A DNA stretch of 64,000 bases from Tetracladium setigerum (Eukaryota; Ascomycota; Leotiomycetes; Helotiales), in NCBI GenBank assembly GCA_031472005.1, contig PZJY01000003.1:2108001-2172000 (forward strand). Reading direction: 5' to 3'. The notes under the pieces are model-generated. The model was not told the origin of the DNA and did no database searches. It saw only the letters and a program-made list of their open reading frames with translations. This document shows, one piece after another, positions 33,566 through 45,900 of this stretch. A program made the position numbers and the translations under genes. Within the stretch, counting starts at the first letter, position 1. Each line of letters starts with the position of its first letter.

Positions 33566-36115
33566 ATGTCCGTTGTGAAGAAGAGGAAGTTGAATACTCC
33601 TGTGGTAACACCTCGTAAGTTTTCTAAGTATCAATGAACGAAATAAGAGATTTTATGCTAATGAGAGAGGCAGCTCTAAGTGCTATTGCTGCGAGACGAG
33701 CAAAAGCTCAAGGGACCGGCGATACGACACCAAGTGAAGACGAGGTAGTTTCAAAAATCTCCTCAACGCTTGGTTCATCAATCCTGGAAAATAAAAGGCA
33801 TAAACAAGATGCAGAAGATACGCCAAAAGTTCAAGATTCTGTCAACACCACAACCAGTGCCGGAGTGGGCGAACCCATTCTGAAGCTGGTCGAGGAAGGC
33901 CCATCATCTACGTACGCCCTTCATATGATATCTATTCCAGAAGATAAGAAGTTACTGATTATAAACAGCTATGAGTCACGTGCGGTCTCTCCAGAGACAC
34001 CCATTCCACGACCCTCAATCATCTTTTCTACGCTCAAGCCGAGTGAGAAGACCATAAAAGAGTATACCGATGGTTCCTTACTCCTAAGGCTAGAGCCTGG
34101 TGAAGTACGTCTGAGTCCTTTCCCTTTGATTGAACGTATCTAATGCGTAATAGAGACTCGTTATCCTTGGTCAGTTTGAGCTCTCAGTGAAGAAAGGTCA
34201 GATCACATTGCTCGGCTCAACTTTACAGGCCTCCAAATCTTCATACCGAGTCTTTGCCCCATCTTCACACTCGCTACCAGTCATAAGATGTGCATCAAGC
34301 GATGTCGATCACTCGGAAATACGAATTCGCCAGTGCGACACCGGCTTGGAGTCAATGAAGAGTCTCTCGGCGCTTTTGGTAGCTTGTGGAATGATCAATA
34401 CGGACCCTTGAGCAAGGAGTACAGCCATCTCCTGAAAAGAAATGGCAAGAGCTCGTACAAGATTGTCTGTCTCCTCGCCTTCTAAATTGATAAAAGCTAA
34501 CAGGACATAGTTGTTTACCTCTCAAGATGGTCCACCAAAAGGGTTCATCCAACCTCTAATTTCTCCACCAGAATGGAACGCAGCTATTGCCCGGAGCTCA
34601 GAAAACACACCGAAGAAAACAGCATCCGTCATGCTCTGCGGCCCCAAATCATCCGGCAAATCCACATTTGCAAAAATACTCGCCAACAAACTTCTCTCCA
34701 CATCACAGAGTTCAAAAGGCTCTCCGGGTGTTGCAATATTAGATCTCGACCCGGGACAACCAGAGTACTCAACCCCCGGACAAATCTCTCTCATCCACAT
34801 CCAAGAACCTAATTTTGGACCTCCATTCTCCCATCCTATCCCGGGTGGAAAAAGTCGTATCATCCGCTCCCACGCCATCGGCGCTATATCTCCATCTCTG
34901 GATCCAAGTCTCTACATGGCATGCGCTCTCGACCTCTTCGCGCACTACCGACATCTCCTATCCACCACGCCTAACTGTCCCCTTGTCATTAACACGCCAG
35001 GATGGGTCTTAGGCACCGGCCTCGAAATCCTTGTTGATTTGATCGGTAAAGTTCATCCTACCGAAGTCCTCTACATGTCCCTTGACGGCCCAGCTGAGGT
35101 CGTCGACTCCCTCCGAGAAGCCAGTACTTCTATCTCTATCCCTCTCTTCACACTTCCTTCGCAAGGAAGCGAATATGCCACTCGTACCGCCGCACACCTG
35201 CGAACCATGCAAAACATGTCGTATTTCCACCTCTCCGCCACCTCCTCCTCCTCGATTGGCAGCAACAGTAGCAGCCAGCAAAAGAAGACAGAATTGTCCT
35301 GGAAAGATACACCTCTTACCTCACTCCCGCCATGGCAAGTTGGGTACTCTGGTGGTGAGGATGAAGCAGGCATTTTAGGTGTGATGTGTTACGGTGAACA
35401 ACCGCCTGCTAATTTATTAGCTGATACTATCGATGGCTCGCTCGTTGCTGTGGTAGTGATAGATGATATGTCTGCTATACCCGGCTGGTCTTCATCATCT
35501 TCATTATCATCAATCTCTCACCCAACCTCACCAGATCCCATCGACACCGACAAAGACGCCGAAATTCACGACCTATCCACCACCCCATTCAACCCCACCC
35601 TTCTCACCCACCCCATTCTCATCCACACTCCCATGGGGAAAATCCCCTATTTCAACCCCTCCAACGCAATATCATTAGATCCACGAAGCAGCCATACCAT
35701 CGGCCTCGCCTTGATCCGTGGAATCGATGTCGCGAGGAAGTGCTTACAAATCATAACGCCAATTGAAGCGAGTGTGATGAGAGACGTGAGGGAAGAGGGG
35801 AAGAAGATTGTTTTGGTGAGTGGGAAGTTGGATACGCCCGGGTGGGCATATACGGAAGAGTTTGTGCAGGTGGGGGGGAGGGAGAAGGAGGCGAGGCGGA
35901 AGGCTGGGGGTGGTGGAGGAGATGATGATGGGGAGGATGAGGAGGAGTTGATGGTGGGTGATAGTAATGTAAATAGGAGCGATGATAGGGTTGGAGGAAA
36001 TGGGTTTAAAGATGCACCTTGGATTGAGAAGTTGCATGGATCGCAGGGTCGAGGGGTTGGATCGCGGGTATGGAGGGTGAGAAGGGATTTGGGGAAGTCG
36101 GGAGATGGGGACTGA
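33566..36115 (+). CDS. GRC3: Polynucleotide 5'-hydroxyl-kinase GRC3, one frame slip
   Basis: Grc3 phosphorylates the 5'-OH end after Las1 cleavage in ITS2 of pre-rRNA. Exons are 33566-33614, 33674-34104, 34154-34464 and 34511-36115. The N-terminal beta-domain has LLLRLEPGE, RLVILGQFELSVKKGQITLLG and YRVFAPSSHSLPVIR. Within exon 3 the frame is lost at TTTT 34374-34377; one added T gives SLSALFGSLWNDQYGPLS, which continues to SYKI and across the splice to LFTSQDGPPKGF. The kinase domain has Walker A GPKSSGKSTFAK near residue 307, DLDPGQPEYSTPGQISLI and NTPGWVLGTGLEIL. The corrected length is 798 aa. A Gly/Asp/Glu-rich stretch sits near the C-terminus. Clp1-type kinases share the fold, but the length and N-terminal part favour Grc3. 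Confidence 0.93.
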
Positions 36116-36700
36116 TCACGTCGTTACTGCGAATTTGAATTATAAAGAGCCTCTTCTAATGGCGTATTAGACCCCTCGGCCGACGACACTGCTATCAAGC
36201 TCTTTCGGCTTCTAAACCTCCAGATCCATCAGTGTTGGTACAATCAAGTATGATATGAAGTGATCACTTGAGAGTTTGAGGGAGACCGCACAGGTCCAGG
36301 TGATACTGTTGTATTCCTGGTATTGTGAAGCCTAAAGAGCTAAGTCTAAGCAGGGACTTCTAAACCCGACTATATCTATGAGACGATGTGATACCCATCC
36401 GACGGCTATCACGTTCAACCTGTTCCAACAATCAGATGTAGATGCTCGAATTCTATTTAATAAGATGTTTTCAAATTGAGGATCTTGGCAAGTGAGGTGT
36501 GGTAATAGTACCCTCGATCAACATTTTATAAAATCTGTGGATGTGGCTGCCCGATCACATCCTGTGAATGATAGCCTGGCCGGCCAGCCCAACGTTTAGC
36601 CGCACTACGACGACTCAAAAACAACAGCTCGAGCTATTAAATAATAAAGTCAAGTCCTATCTACCACTTCAGGAATCACGTTCAGGTCGGTAGAATCAGC
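36116..36700. other. Intergenic region between GRC3 and HET gene
   Basis: 585 bp with no supported ORF or RNA gene. Confidence 0.45.
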
Positions 36701-38658
36701 ATGAGGCTCATTAACTGTTCCACACTCGAGCTCGAGGAATTCTTCAACATATCCAACAATGAGCCCCGGTATGCCATTCTGTCGCACACGTGGGATGACG
36801 AAGAAGTCAGCTTTCAAGATTTCACGGAACAACCGCAGAAGAGGACCGAAATGAGAGGATGGAAAAAAATTATGCAGGCATGCAAGCGAGCTACAGAAGA
36901 CAGCATTGAGTACGTGTGGGTTGATACTTGCTGCATCGACAAGACTAGCAGTTCGGAACTGACAGAAGCGATCAATTCGATGTACAAGTGGTATTCAAGC
37001 GCTGCTGTTTGCTATGCCTATCTCCAAGATCTAAATCACCGAGACCTGGACGCTTTGCCACAACGTGAAGACCTTGCTCATTGTCGCTGGTTTACGAGAG
37101 GATGGTGAGTCTAGATTCCAGTCAAGAGTTACGTTACCTCAAGCAGTCCAGTTTCAGAAAATCCTCTTTCTAATACCTAGATACTCTTTCGAGGCATTCT
37201 TACTTGTTGTAGGAATATTACGCATGTCTGGAGAGTGGATAAGTACTGGATCAGACCTTTCATTTCAAAGACATCCCAAAGTATTCTACTAAGTCAAGTG
37301 TGGTGATATCCAGGACCTTGCAAGAACTTATTGCGCCGAACAAAATAAAATTCTATAGTAAAGACTGGAACTTCTATGGCACAAAGGAAGGGCTTCACAA
37401 AATTCTCTCTGAGATAACAGGAATCGACGAAGATATCCTCGGACGCAGCTTTAATCATACTAGATTAAGGAAAAAGCCTCTATGCAGGAAGATGTTTTGG
37501 GCCGCAGAGAGAAAGACCAAACGGGAAGAAGATATTGCGTACTGCCTTATGGGGATCTTCGAGGTCAACATGCCGCTACTATATGGTGAAGGCCGCGAGC
37601 GCGCTTTCATTCGACTACAAGAGGAGATCCTGAAAGATAGCAACGACCTCACGCTATTTGCGTGGGAACCATCCTATGATAAAAACGACAATTTCTACGG
37701 CATCATGGCCCATTCGCCCGAGGAGTTTGGGCGAGCAGGAAATATCGAGCTGAGTCAGGATCTCATTTTCAACCCGAAGTTTCAGATGACCAATAAGGGT
37801 GTTCAAATCCATACGCGGCTTCGACCAAATACAGAAGTCGCGTCGATACCCGGCTATCGAAATTTTTTCATGAACCTCGAATGCCACTATTGCGGTGACC
37901 CTACCAGAAAGATTGGAATAGAGCTTATTCAAGTAGGTATCCAGGGAGATCATTTTCACCGCACCAACAAAGGTCCCACCACCATGAATCATTATGGTGG
38001 TTATCTCTCCCAGGGCTCCACAATATATATTGCCAAAAATACGCCATTTGTGGTAGAAAGCTATAGGCCAAGAGACAATGATAATGGCCAGGACGCTCTT
38101 GTGCCCCACCTGAGCGTCGCCATATTTACAGATGAGTTCAAAATTGGTCAGGAGGAGACAAGCAAGTGGTACATTGGACCCGAAAGCAAAAGCTTCATCG
38201 CATTCCAAAACGAATTCTCCGAGCCTGCCAATCGATGGTCAGTCTTAGGGCCACATGCTGTAGGCGGTTTCTTGACGACAGATGTTCCCAAATTCATCGG
38301 ACTCCGAAAATTCCACGGCATGGGCGAGTTTGAGCCCTTCAAGTTCGTTGTCGTCTGCGGCTTCTCTAGAGGCTCGGAGGCATGGATATGCCTTGCGACG
38401 CCCAAGTCCAACTCCAAAATTTGGGAGGCGGTTGAGCATCTTGACCTTGAACGTGTGGGTGAGATAGCCGACAAAGTCAGGGCCACTTCAGTAAATCTAG
38501 AGAGAGACCCTGAACAGCATAACAATCTTGGCGAACCCCTGGAATTTGAAGGTCCTAGATTTCAAATAGTTGGCTCGAGCACTATTAAAAAGATGGGATC
38601 GGGGGATGGTCATTTGTCGTTTTATATCAAATTAAGGATGCAAACGGGGCACCAATAA
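36701..38658 (+). CDS. HET-domain (heterokaryon incompatibility-type) protein 1
   Basis: The 582-aa product comes from exons 36701-37104 and 37314-38658, with a 209-nt intron. The HET domain spans about residues 1-145: MRLINCSTLELEEF, YAILSHTWDDEEVSFQDF, VWVDTCCIDKTSSSELTEAI, YKWYSSAAVCYAYLQDL and CRWFTRGWTLQELIAP (formed across the splice). A GKR-like region follows: REEDIAYCLMGIFEVNMPLLYGEGRERAF, the common post-HET motif. The C-terminal 350 residues show no repeat and no recognisable domain. HET proteins can trigger cell death in non-self recognition, but most genomic copies are uncharacterised. The frame is intact, unlike the second HET gene in this window. The long intron might hide an extra small exon. 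Confidence 0.92.
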
Positions 38659-39079
38659 GTTGGAATAATGGCGACCCCGAATAAGGTACTCAAAACGAGA
38701 TCTCTGCCAATGTATCTCACTTAACTCAGATGCAGCCCTTGAAAGCCTGTGTAAAGAGGGCCGGCATACTCTTCTTCCTTTCTCTAAGTGTCTTCCAAAT
38801 CAGATGCTATATTTCTTTCTTATTGAACCTTGCTTAAATTATTCCGATATCAAAAACACTCCACTAATATCGCGATCAAACAGGAGTCAAGTCGAAGCGG
38901 TGATGGATGGCATGGAATAAAACAATCCACAGCACAATCAAGTTCAGTCTTTTCTATATTTACTGCCAAATGGTCGCATTGAAGAGAATAGTCAAAGAAA
39001 TTAACATCTCAATAAGAACTTTGCGAGCCGATGAATCAGGACCCCCATTTCAGTGAACCTAACTGGACCCCGCTCCCCT

Positions 39080-39396
39080 CCCAATTTTGTTGAATCGACC
39101 CTCTCCCCCGATTTTTTTGGCCGGAAATTTGATTTTCCAAGATTTAAGCCAATCTGAAAGCATTATTAACTGCACAATTTTCACCATTTCATCAACTGCG
39201 TAAGCGAACCACAGCCCCTTTTTGTTTACACTTCTTCCTTCCAACACTTCACTGTTGTAACACCACTACTCTACCGACATCCTCTATATCGATTTGATGA
39301 AATTGGTAAGCGATGACAATAATTCAAAATACTTCGTGAAATCTGTCAAGTGCTATACGAGAGGGGGAAAGGGGGGTCCGATTCACCAAATTCACC
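39080..39396. repeat. Candidate MITE: short region bounded by imperfect inverted repeats
   Basis: The left end (39083-39109, aattttgttgaatcgaccc then tctccccc) is an imperfect inverted match of the right end (39361-39396, gagggggaaagg, then gggtccgattcaccaaatt). The spacer of about 250 bp has no transposase coding potential. No clear target-site duplication could be read, so the call is weak. Confidence 0.35.
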
Positions 39397-39996
39397 TAAA
39401 CACAGCCTTCTCATTGACTTGGAGGCCAAAACAAGGCGGGTGGTCAATTCACCAGCTCCCAAAAATTTCTAAACTAAAAAGTCAAGAAATCATACTTCAA
39501 AACTATAAATTCATCACATGAGAGGGTTGCGTCTTGGGACGCAGGGACAGACGTCGTGTTATGATAAATACCTCAAAAGGACTCACAGGAAAAACCAGTA
39601 ACCACAAGCCATCACAAGAATACTCTTATTTAAAATTCCATGCTTTCATTGACTCATATAGGTAGGTAGGTAGGTAGTCAGAAGCACAATGGCCAAAAAA
39701 GATACCTAGCTACCTACCGATAACGAAACTATGGTATAGACTGCCTCAAAAACCAGCACAGTAGACGACCTCAAAAAGCCAGCGCATGAATAGATAGATA
39801 CGATACAGCTTTGCTAGCGCTCGTGCTAGTAGGAGTAGCAAAAAATCGAACAAAAGCCAAAAAAAAAGCAGTCGTCTCTCCATAAGATACAAATGCGGAA
39901 AAACACGAGGAATCTCCGGCTTCATCTCCTTCAATAAATACCTAGGTATCTGAGTAGAAAGACATACCGAGAGAGAGATAGAGGGACGATGAAGCC

Positions 39997-39999
<3 letters not shown>

Positions 40000-40040
<41 letters not shown>
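40000..40040 (+). repeat. Tetranucleotide microsatellite (AATC)10
   Basis: Ten uninterrupted copies of AATC lie at 40001-40040, about 240 bp past the stop of the leftward HAD gene. Likely length-variable between strains. Confidence 0.95.
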
Positions 40041-40042
<2 letters not shown>

Positions 40043-40278
40043 CGAGCCAAGTAAGCAAGTAATGCAAGAAAAGTGAATAGACGCCTCCACCTTCCTCAAC
40101 TCCAAACGATGCATGCAAATAAGATATCCCCCAATCTTTACAATAGAGCAAGCAAAAGTTTACGCCCCGCCTCCAATATCAATTTTAGCATGAAAGAAAA
40201 GATCCATGTCGGTGGTAGTAGTACAAACGCCGTCGCAAGCAAAAACGTATAATTCCCTCGCACCTCCCGAGAAGCAAA

Positions 40279-42101
40279 TTAAGAATACTGCAACTCGCCC
40301 GTTCCAACTCTCGAGCCCCCAGCATTTCCACTCTTCTGCAATTGCTGTTGGTAAGCATTGTACTGCTCAAACTGCTGTTGGACAAGCTGCTGAGGAGTTT
40401 GATACTGCTTCTGCAAGGGCGGGAAATCCTCGTAGGTAACGGCAGAGTTGTAAGAGGGGGGATTGGGCTTTTCTCCGACATCGTCGAGGGATTTGTAGCC
40501 GTAGCCACCGCCGCCTCGACCTCGTCCTCCTCTTCCGCCACGGCCATTGCCATCGCCGCGACCTCCTCGACCTCGGCCGGAGTTGCCTCTGAAATTACCT
40601 CGTCCTCCACGGTTGTTTCCGCCGTGATTGTTTCCTCCTCCGCCTCCTCTACCGCTACCTGAAGAACCATGGTGACCACCTCCTCTACGATCGTTCTCGT
40701 CTGGAGAGTGCTTGCGTTTGAAGGTCTTGTTGGGGAAGAGACTTTCGAATTCAGATTCTTTTGTATCCTCTTGTTCGATACGAAGGAGGACTTTCTCTCC
40801 AACGGTACTCTCAAAAACAAACTGTTTCTCGGGAGGCACAGGTTGCCAATTTTGGATCTTACCTGCGTCGATTGGCCTAGCTCCCTTCCGAAGTGCGAGC
40901 ACGACGATGGGTTCTGGATTTTCGGTGTAGTACTTCTTATTCTCGGGTACAGGTCTGACAGAAGCAGCCCATATCTTGTTCTCGAATACTGCAGTTCCAG
41001 TGACCACCCATGTAGTCTTGCTTCCCATGCCTCCCACTTTCTCAAGAATGCTGTTTGGGCATGGACGAGGAGTGATTAGGACATTGTTGGCTAAGAACTT
41101 CATCTCTGTATCGGGCATATTGTGAGGAAGGTTTGCAAGGGTAAGCAGCTTCTGTGTGTCAGTGTTGCTGATCAAATATCCAGTATAGAAAACAGTCTTT
41201 TTGATCTGAAGACGTGGAGCTCGGAAACCCTTGTCAACCGCTGCATTGTGATCGTTGATCATACGTTGGACTTCCGCAGCCTCTGTCACTGGATCAAGCT
41301 GTGTAACTCCGTCCGCCACTTGGACAACCTCTGCAGTGATAGGATTTCGAGTTGGTTTGCCTCCAATGCCATTCTGACGTCGGTTGTATTCCGTGAAGTA
41401 ATCTCGGAAGCCCTTTACGTGTCGGATTCGATCTTCGTAGACTCGAATCTCCTCTGCACCTTTGTATGTTTCCATCAAGCACGACAGAAAGATCTGCTTG
41501 AAATCCATGGTCGATCTGAAGTGCTGATTATTTGGACCTGCGGCGGGCTTGAGAGAAACGATATCAAAGTCAAGACCTTTGCTCACGACCATCTTCTTCA
41601 GCAGCTCTCCGAATCCAGACTCGGCGCGCCCAGTCAGGAGAATGGTCACGGCATCTTTCTGCTGCATACTCAGTTTGATGAGTTCCACAATCTTCTCGTT
41701 CCACCAGCCCTCCCAAGCTCGAGTCTGCTCGACCTCGAGACCCAGTCCAGTCGCAGCAAGGATCCTCGAGTCGTGCCACCAACTTCCCGTTGCAAATGCC
41801 TCTTGTGTTTGTAGATACCCAATGGTAGGACCGTTCCATAGCTTCGCGTTTGGCAGTGGGCTATTGAAGACTAGGTAGGATGGGTTAGCAGATGGAGGAA
41901 TCGAGGAACAAGGCTTCTTCTACTTACGAGTGTTGTCAAAGTCGTAGACATGGATGGCCTTGATCTTGTCGATGGCTTTATCTCGTCAGTTTGGTTCCAT
42001 CTGCATTAGAAATCCCTACCTGGCAATTGCTTGTTGGCAACCGACCACCGATTGAGGGCAGTCAGAGTGTACTGCGACGAGGGACCTGATGCGCCCGACA
42101 T
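40279..42101 (-). CDS. HAD-superfamily 'Swiss Army Knife' RNA-repair-like protein with RGG tail
   Basis: The product is 573 aa from exons 42101-42020, 41975-41928 and 41870-40279. The HAD catalytic motif I, VYDFDNTLF, is formed across the first two splices (residues about 36-44). Next come LWNGPTIGYLQTQEAFATGSW, GWWNEKIVELIKLSMQQKD and VTILLTGRAESGFGELLK, which fit the fungal HAD_SAK_1 family (PF10307), predicted to act on RNA ends. After about residue 430 the protein turns into a Gly/Arg-rich region with many RGG/RGRGG units and then a Gln-rich end (QQLVQQQFEQYNAYQQQLQ). RGG boxes usually bind RNA, which supports an RNA-linked role. The enzymatic activity is predicted, not known. The frame is intact. 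Confidence 0.88.
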
Positions 42102-42384
42102 GCTCGCGAGGTATGCTGCGCTCGTATTGCGCAGTCTTTTCCAGATTGCAGACAGATTGTCGATGAATTTACTGTCGGGGAGTGGGTTGGTATTTGTGAG
42201 GGTGAAGTAGAGAAGTGTTGAGAGTTCGTGAGGTGAATGTACATGAGATGGGAAGTCTCGACGAGAAATGTCAAGAGCGATAAACTCAAGCCTCGCGCCA
42301 AGCCAATTCTGTCGCAACCCAAGCTCGGCAATTCTGTCGCTTGAGCGAACGACAACAACACAACCACCTTAAGAAACCCAAAGA
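42102..42384. promoter_or_regulatory. Bidirectional promoter region of HAD_SAK and DUF167 genes
   Basis: A 283-bp spacer between divergent start codons (42101 minus, 42385 plus). It contains repeated 'aattctgtcgc' words (42304-42314 and 42329-42339). Confidence 0.45.
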
Positions 42385-42912
42385 ATGGCCTCAACTTTGG
42401 CCCCGATACGATACATATCTCCGACCTCAAAATCTGGTTTGGGTTCCATCATCCTGCAATGTTGTGTAAATCCAAACGCAAACAGGCAATCGCCAACGAT
42501 AAGTTTTGATACCGGATCAATCAGAGTAGACTTCTCCGTCCCGCCAAAGGATAACATGGCAAATCGAGCATTGGTAGAAGTTTTAAGCAAGGTTGGTAAT
42601 AAATTCTGTTTGTGGAACTTGCTAGTTGTTTGTGTATAAAACTACAATACGATCTACCTTACCTTACCTACTAGGTAGTGAGTGACACCGTAATTCTTTC
42701 ATATTTTTTTAGCGGTGGGGGGAGAATCAACCTGACATAATGCATAGGCTCTCCACTGGCCAAAATCAGACATTAGAATCACACACGGAGAGAGATCGAG
42801 GAAGAAGGCTGTCCTGTTTGAGGGTGTTGATTGGAAAGGGGACGAAAATGCAGTGGTGGAGGAGTTCAAGAAACGACTACGAGCTGCCACCACCAAGCCT
42901 TCTACCAAATAA
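42385..42912 (+). CDS. DUF167 (UPF0235/YggU-type) protein
   Basis: The 123-aa product comes from exon 1 42385-42591 and exon 2 42748-42912; the intron is 156 nt (gttggt...catag). Exon 1 encodes ASTLAPIRYISPTSKSGLG, LQCCVNPNANRQSP, then VDFSVPPKDNMANRALVEVL, the classic DUF167 'PP.dg.AN.al...l' motif. Exon 2 starts ALHWPKSDIRITHGERSRKK, where the Ser-Arg-Lys-Lys matches the family's 'G..sR.K.v' motif, and ends FKKRLRAATTKPSTK. The small alpha/beta fold is found from bacteria to humans; its role is unknown. A bare ORF search would end the protein early inside the intron. Confidence 0.87.
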
Positions 42913-45900
42913 TGCATCCAAGACTTGCGTACAATTGTGCGCGAGGAACAAAATTCTGAAGACCTAAATCAGATATTAGGCACTTTTACCAGCAGTGTCA
43001 GGTACGACAGCGAGCGGTTTGTGTTGCCGATGCTGCATGGTTTTGGACCTTTTTGGGGGAGGTAAGGAGGTGGTGTGGTGAAGTAATAGAGAAAGCCAAC
43101 AATTCTTCACGTCTCTATTCTTCCCGAAATCACTCATTCACTTCTTCGCTAGATGGGTTAGATATGAACAGCCAGCAAGCATGTCTACGATGGATCTATC
43201 TAGGCTTATTGAAATCGAATCATGTGAGGCCCATGCCTGTTAAAAACTGCCACATTAGCATATCCATATATCTATTATTTAAGCTACCTCCTTCGAAGAG
43301 ATCCTGAGCAGCAAAAGGATACGGATCTAGATTCAATGGACTCGCTAATGAACTAGTACCCATGTACACAAGGTACAGTACCTGAAACTTGAACTGCAGG
43401 ACTCTAGTACAGTAGCGTCAGAGCCTGTGAGTATCTCCGTAGTAGCGTTGGATCTGAACTTTTTTCCTAATTCTGCCTTTTTTCCTTATTCCGACTTGCT
43501 GATATATGATTTGATTTATCTTCTTTTTCTTGGAAGCCGAGGGTGCATGCTTCTGGAAGATGGAAGATGGATTTTCCGTCCTACACTTGTGGTAAGGATA
43601 GTAAGTGTAATGGCATAATAGTATAACAGTTGGTTGGTTGGTGGTGGAGGAGAAGGGCGAGAAAAAGTTTTGCTTGTCACCGCTATGGTGATGTGAGTGA
43701 GAACAGGAACGGAAAGATTCCGTATTGAAAGATCGTCGTCGTAGTAGCGCATAGGTACAGATACGAGTACGATAAAAACCTCTTGGGGTTTCTCTTAGGG
43801 AGATGACTGTTGCGAAGATGTATGTGTCCGGAAAGGCGAGGGAGAGAAAGCGATGGAGAAATAGAGGAAAGAAAATGATCTCGATGGTGAAGGACGATCC
43901 CGAAGAGCAAAAAAAAAAAAAAAAAAGGTAAATGGCAAGGTTTGAGCTTTGACGGTGCCGAAGTAGTGGTTGATGGATTGAAACACAACACTAGAATAAT
44001 CGCGGTACCTCGGGCTGGGGGCTACTTGAAGCTAGGCAAAAGGAGTTGCAGCAAGAAAAGGGAAGGGGGAAACTAGAACGCAAAGGGGGATTTTGAACAA
44101 ACACTAGAAAGATTTTTTTATTTTTTATTTCCAAACAAGAGTTTTAGTCTTGAGCAAGGGAAACTTCCATACGCTGTACTAAAAAGATACAGCGAAAGAG
44201 GGTCCTGAACCTTCCTTCATTCCCGAACGGAAGAACGAAAGGGCAAGGGGCACAAAAAGGGTTGTGCCGTCCCTCTCTGATGAAGATGTGCAATGCAGTG
44301 ATACGACGGTAGAGGGTATCAATCGGAAATATGAATATCCTCATTTTTGCTTTGCAATTGCCGTTGAGAGAGGCCGAAAAGAATGCCCTGCTCCTTTCCA
44401 TACTTCTCACCGCAGCCCGCGTCCGTGTCAATAAGCTCTCGGCTATCTGCCTGACCGCCGTGAGGGAGGCGATCTCGACGAAATAATCGCCCAATCAAAG
44501 CGAAACGAAAAGTAAGATTTACGGAGGGGAACGTCCCCAGTACATCGGAGGTAGTGAGGGGGAGCTAACAAAGTTGCATATGCTTTAGAAGGAGGCGAGG
44601 AAGGAGGGCAGAGAAAATAAAGTTTCATCAATCTTCATTCCCGTGTGTGAAGAGATGCAGGCATCGCACGGTGGTCGAGTAGTGAGTGACCTGGAAGGTA
44701 AGGCAAGGTAGGTAAGGACAAGGTAAAAGGCCAAAGGTAAGGGAAGGTAATTCGCTGTTGTGACATGCAAGCAAGAAAATAAAGCTCGCTGGCTCACTAC
44801 TCGCCTCGGTTAAGAAAGCTCCGAAGCACATACGCTACTTGCGTTGGACGGATTTGACGTTACAGTGCAGCGAATGAGTGCCAGCAAGGAAAGCGAACAG
44901 CAATAACGATTGTGAAATAAGAGAATCTTCACCTCCGTTTCATGGATAGGGAATATTGGTGATCTGCCACAATGCCTGTTGACTTTCAGCCCAAAGTAGA
45001 TATGATTCCCAGGCTATGAGGGGTCTGGCGGCAGCTGAAAAAGGAGGAGCTCGAGGCTGAGAGCGCGCAGTCCATTGAAATTCGTATGAATGTCTTCCTT
45101 CACCTTGCGGTACTTGCAGAGTTTGCAAGCATTATCTCATCCCGTGACGATCTGCCCGACAGGGTCACGTTCGGGGCGGGTGAGATGGCAGGAGATCGAC
45201 CGGAAACAGTTGTTTCCCATTGCTTCGGTCAAGCATTTTCAACAGAGGTAGCGAATGAGGGCAGCCTTTGATCCTGAATTGGGGATGAAGGACCCTGGCT
45301 GGATGGGTTTCGGATGGTCGTCTTTCCAGAGTTTGAATGAAAATGCGCGTTCATTCGTGCTTTATGCCGTTTCCTCTCACGCAGCAGGGCAGAGAGTTCA
45401 AGTTTGTTGCGCATCTCTTGGTACAATAACCCGTGAGCAAGCAAGCAAGCAGGCGCAGAGCAATTTGGAGATTTGGGATGGGATTGAGATTATGAGACGA
45501 TCATAAGGGCTGGGATTGTTTATTGAAAGCCGACGGTTTACCTTTTTGGCCCCTGAGGTTGTTGTGCGTGCACGGGGTTTTTGGTTTTTGTGTTTCACCC
45601 GGCTGTGGCTTTCCTTCACCAGCACTACTACCACCCACCACCATCACCGCATACTGCGTCATCGCCACCCAGCTTGTTGGGATTTCGAGGTTCGCGATTC
45701 GGGCGCTTTTGAGGTGCGCGATGTTTCTTCATCAGGACGAGCAAAGGCAGATGAAGAAGGGGGAAGGACCTTGGAGGTGAGAGGGGCATTCGAAGAAGGC
45801 ATAGTTCGAGGTTTAGGGCGAGTCTGTGTTTGACGCATTTGGTTGCTTTTGTCTGGAGCCAGTAAGGCCGTTTCTCTATCCAGCGAGCAGGAAGGGCAAA

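Larger units (their letters stand above)
38659..40278. other. Repeat-rich intergenic region
   Basis: A 1.6-kb spacer with no supported gene. It contains a possible small inverted-repeat element (39080-39396), a GGTA tetranucleotide run (39661-39676) with a nearby complementary 'ctagctacctacc', and an AATC run (40001-40040). Confidence 0.55.

Noticed and set aside
41122..41814. 230-codon plus-strand ORF
   Set aside because: It is antisense to the HAD_SAK gene, whose motifs are unambiguous in the other strand.
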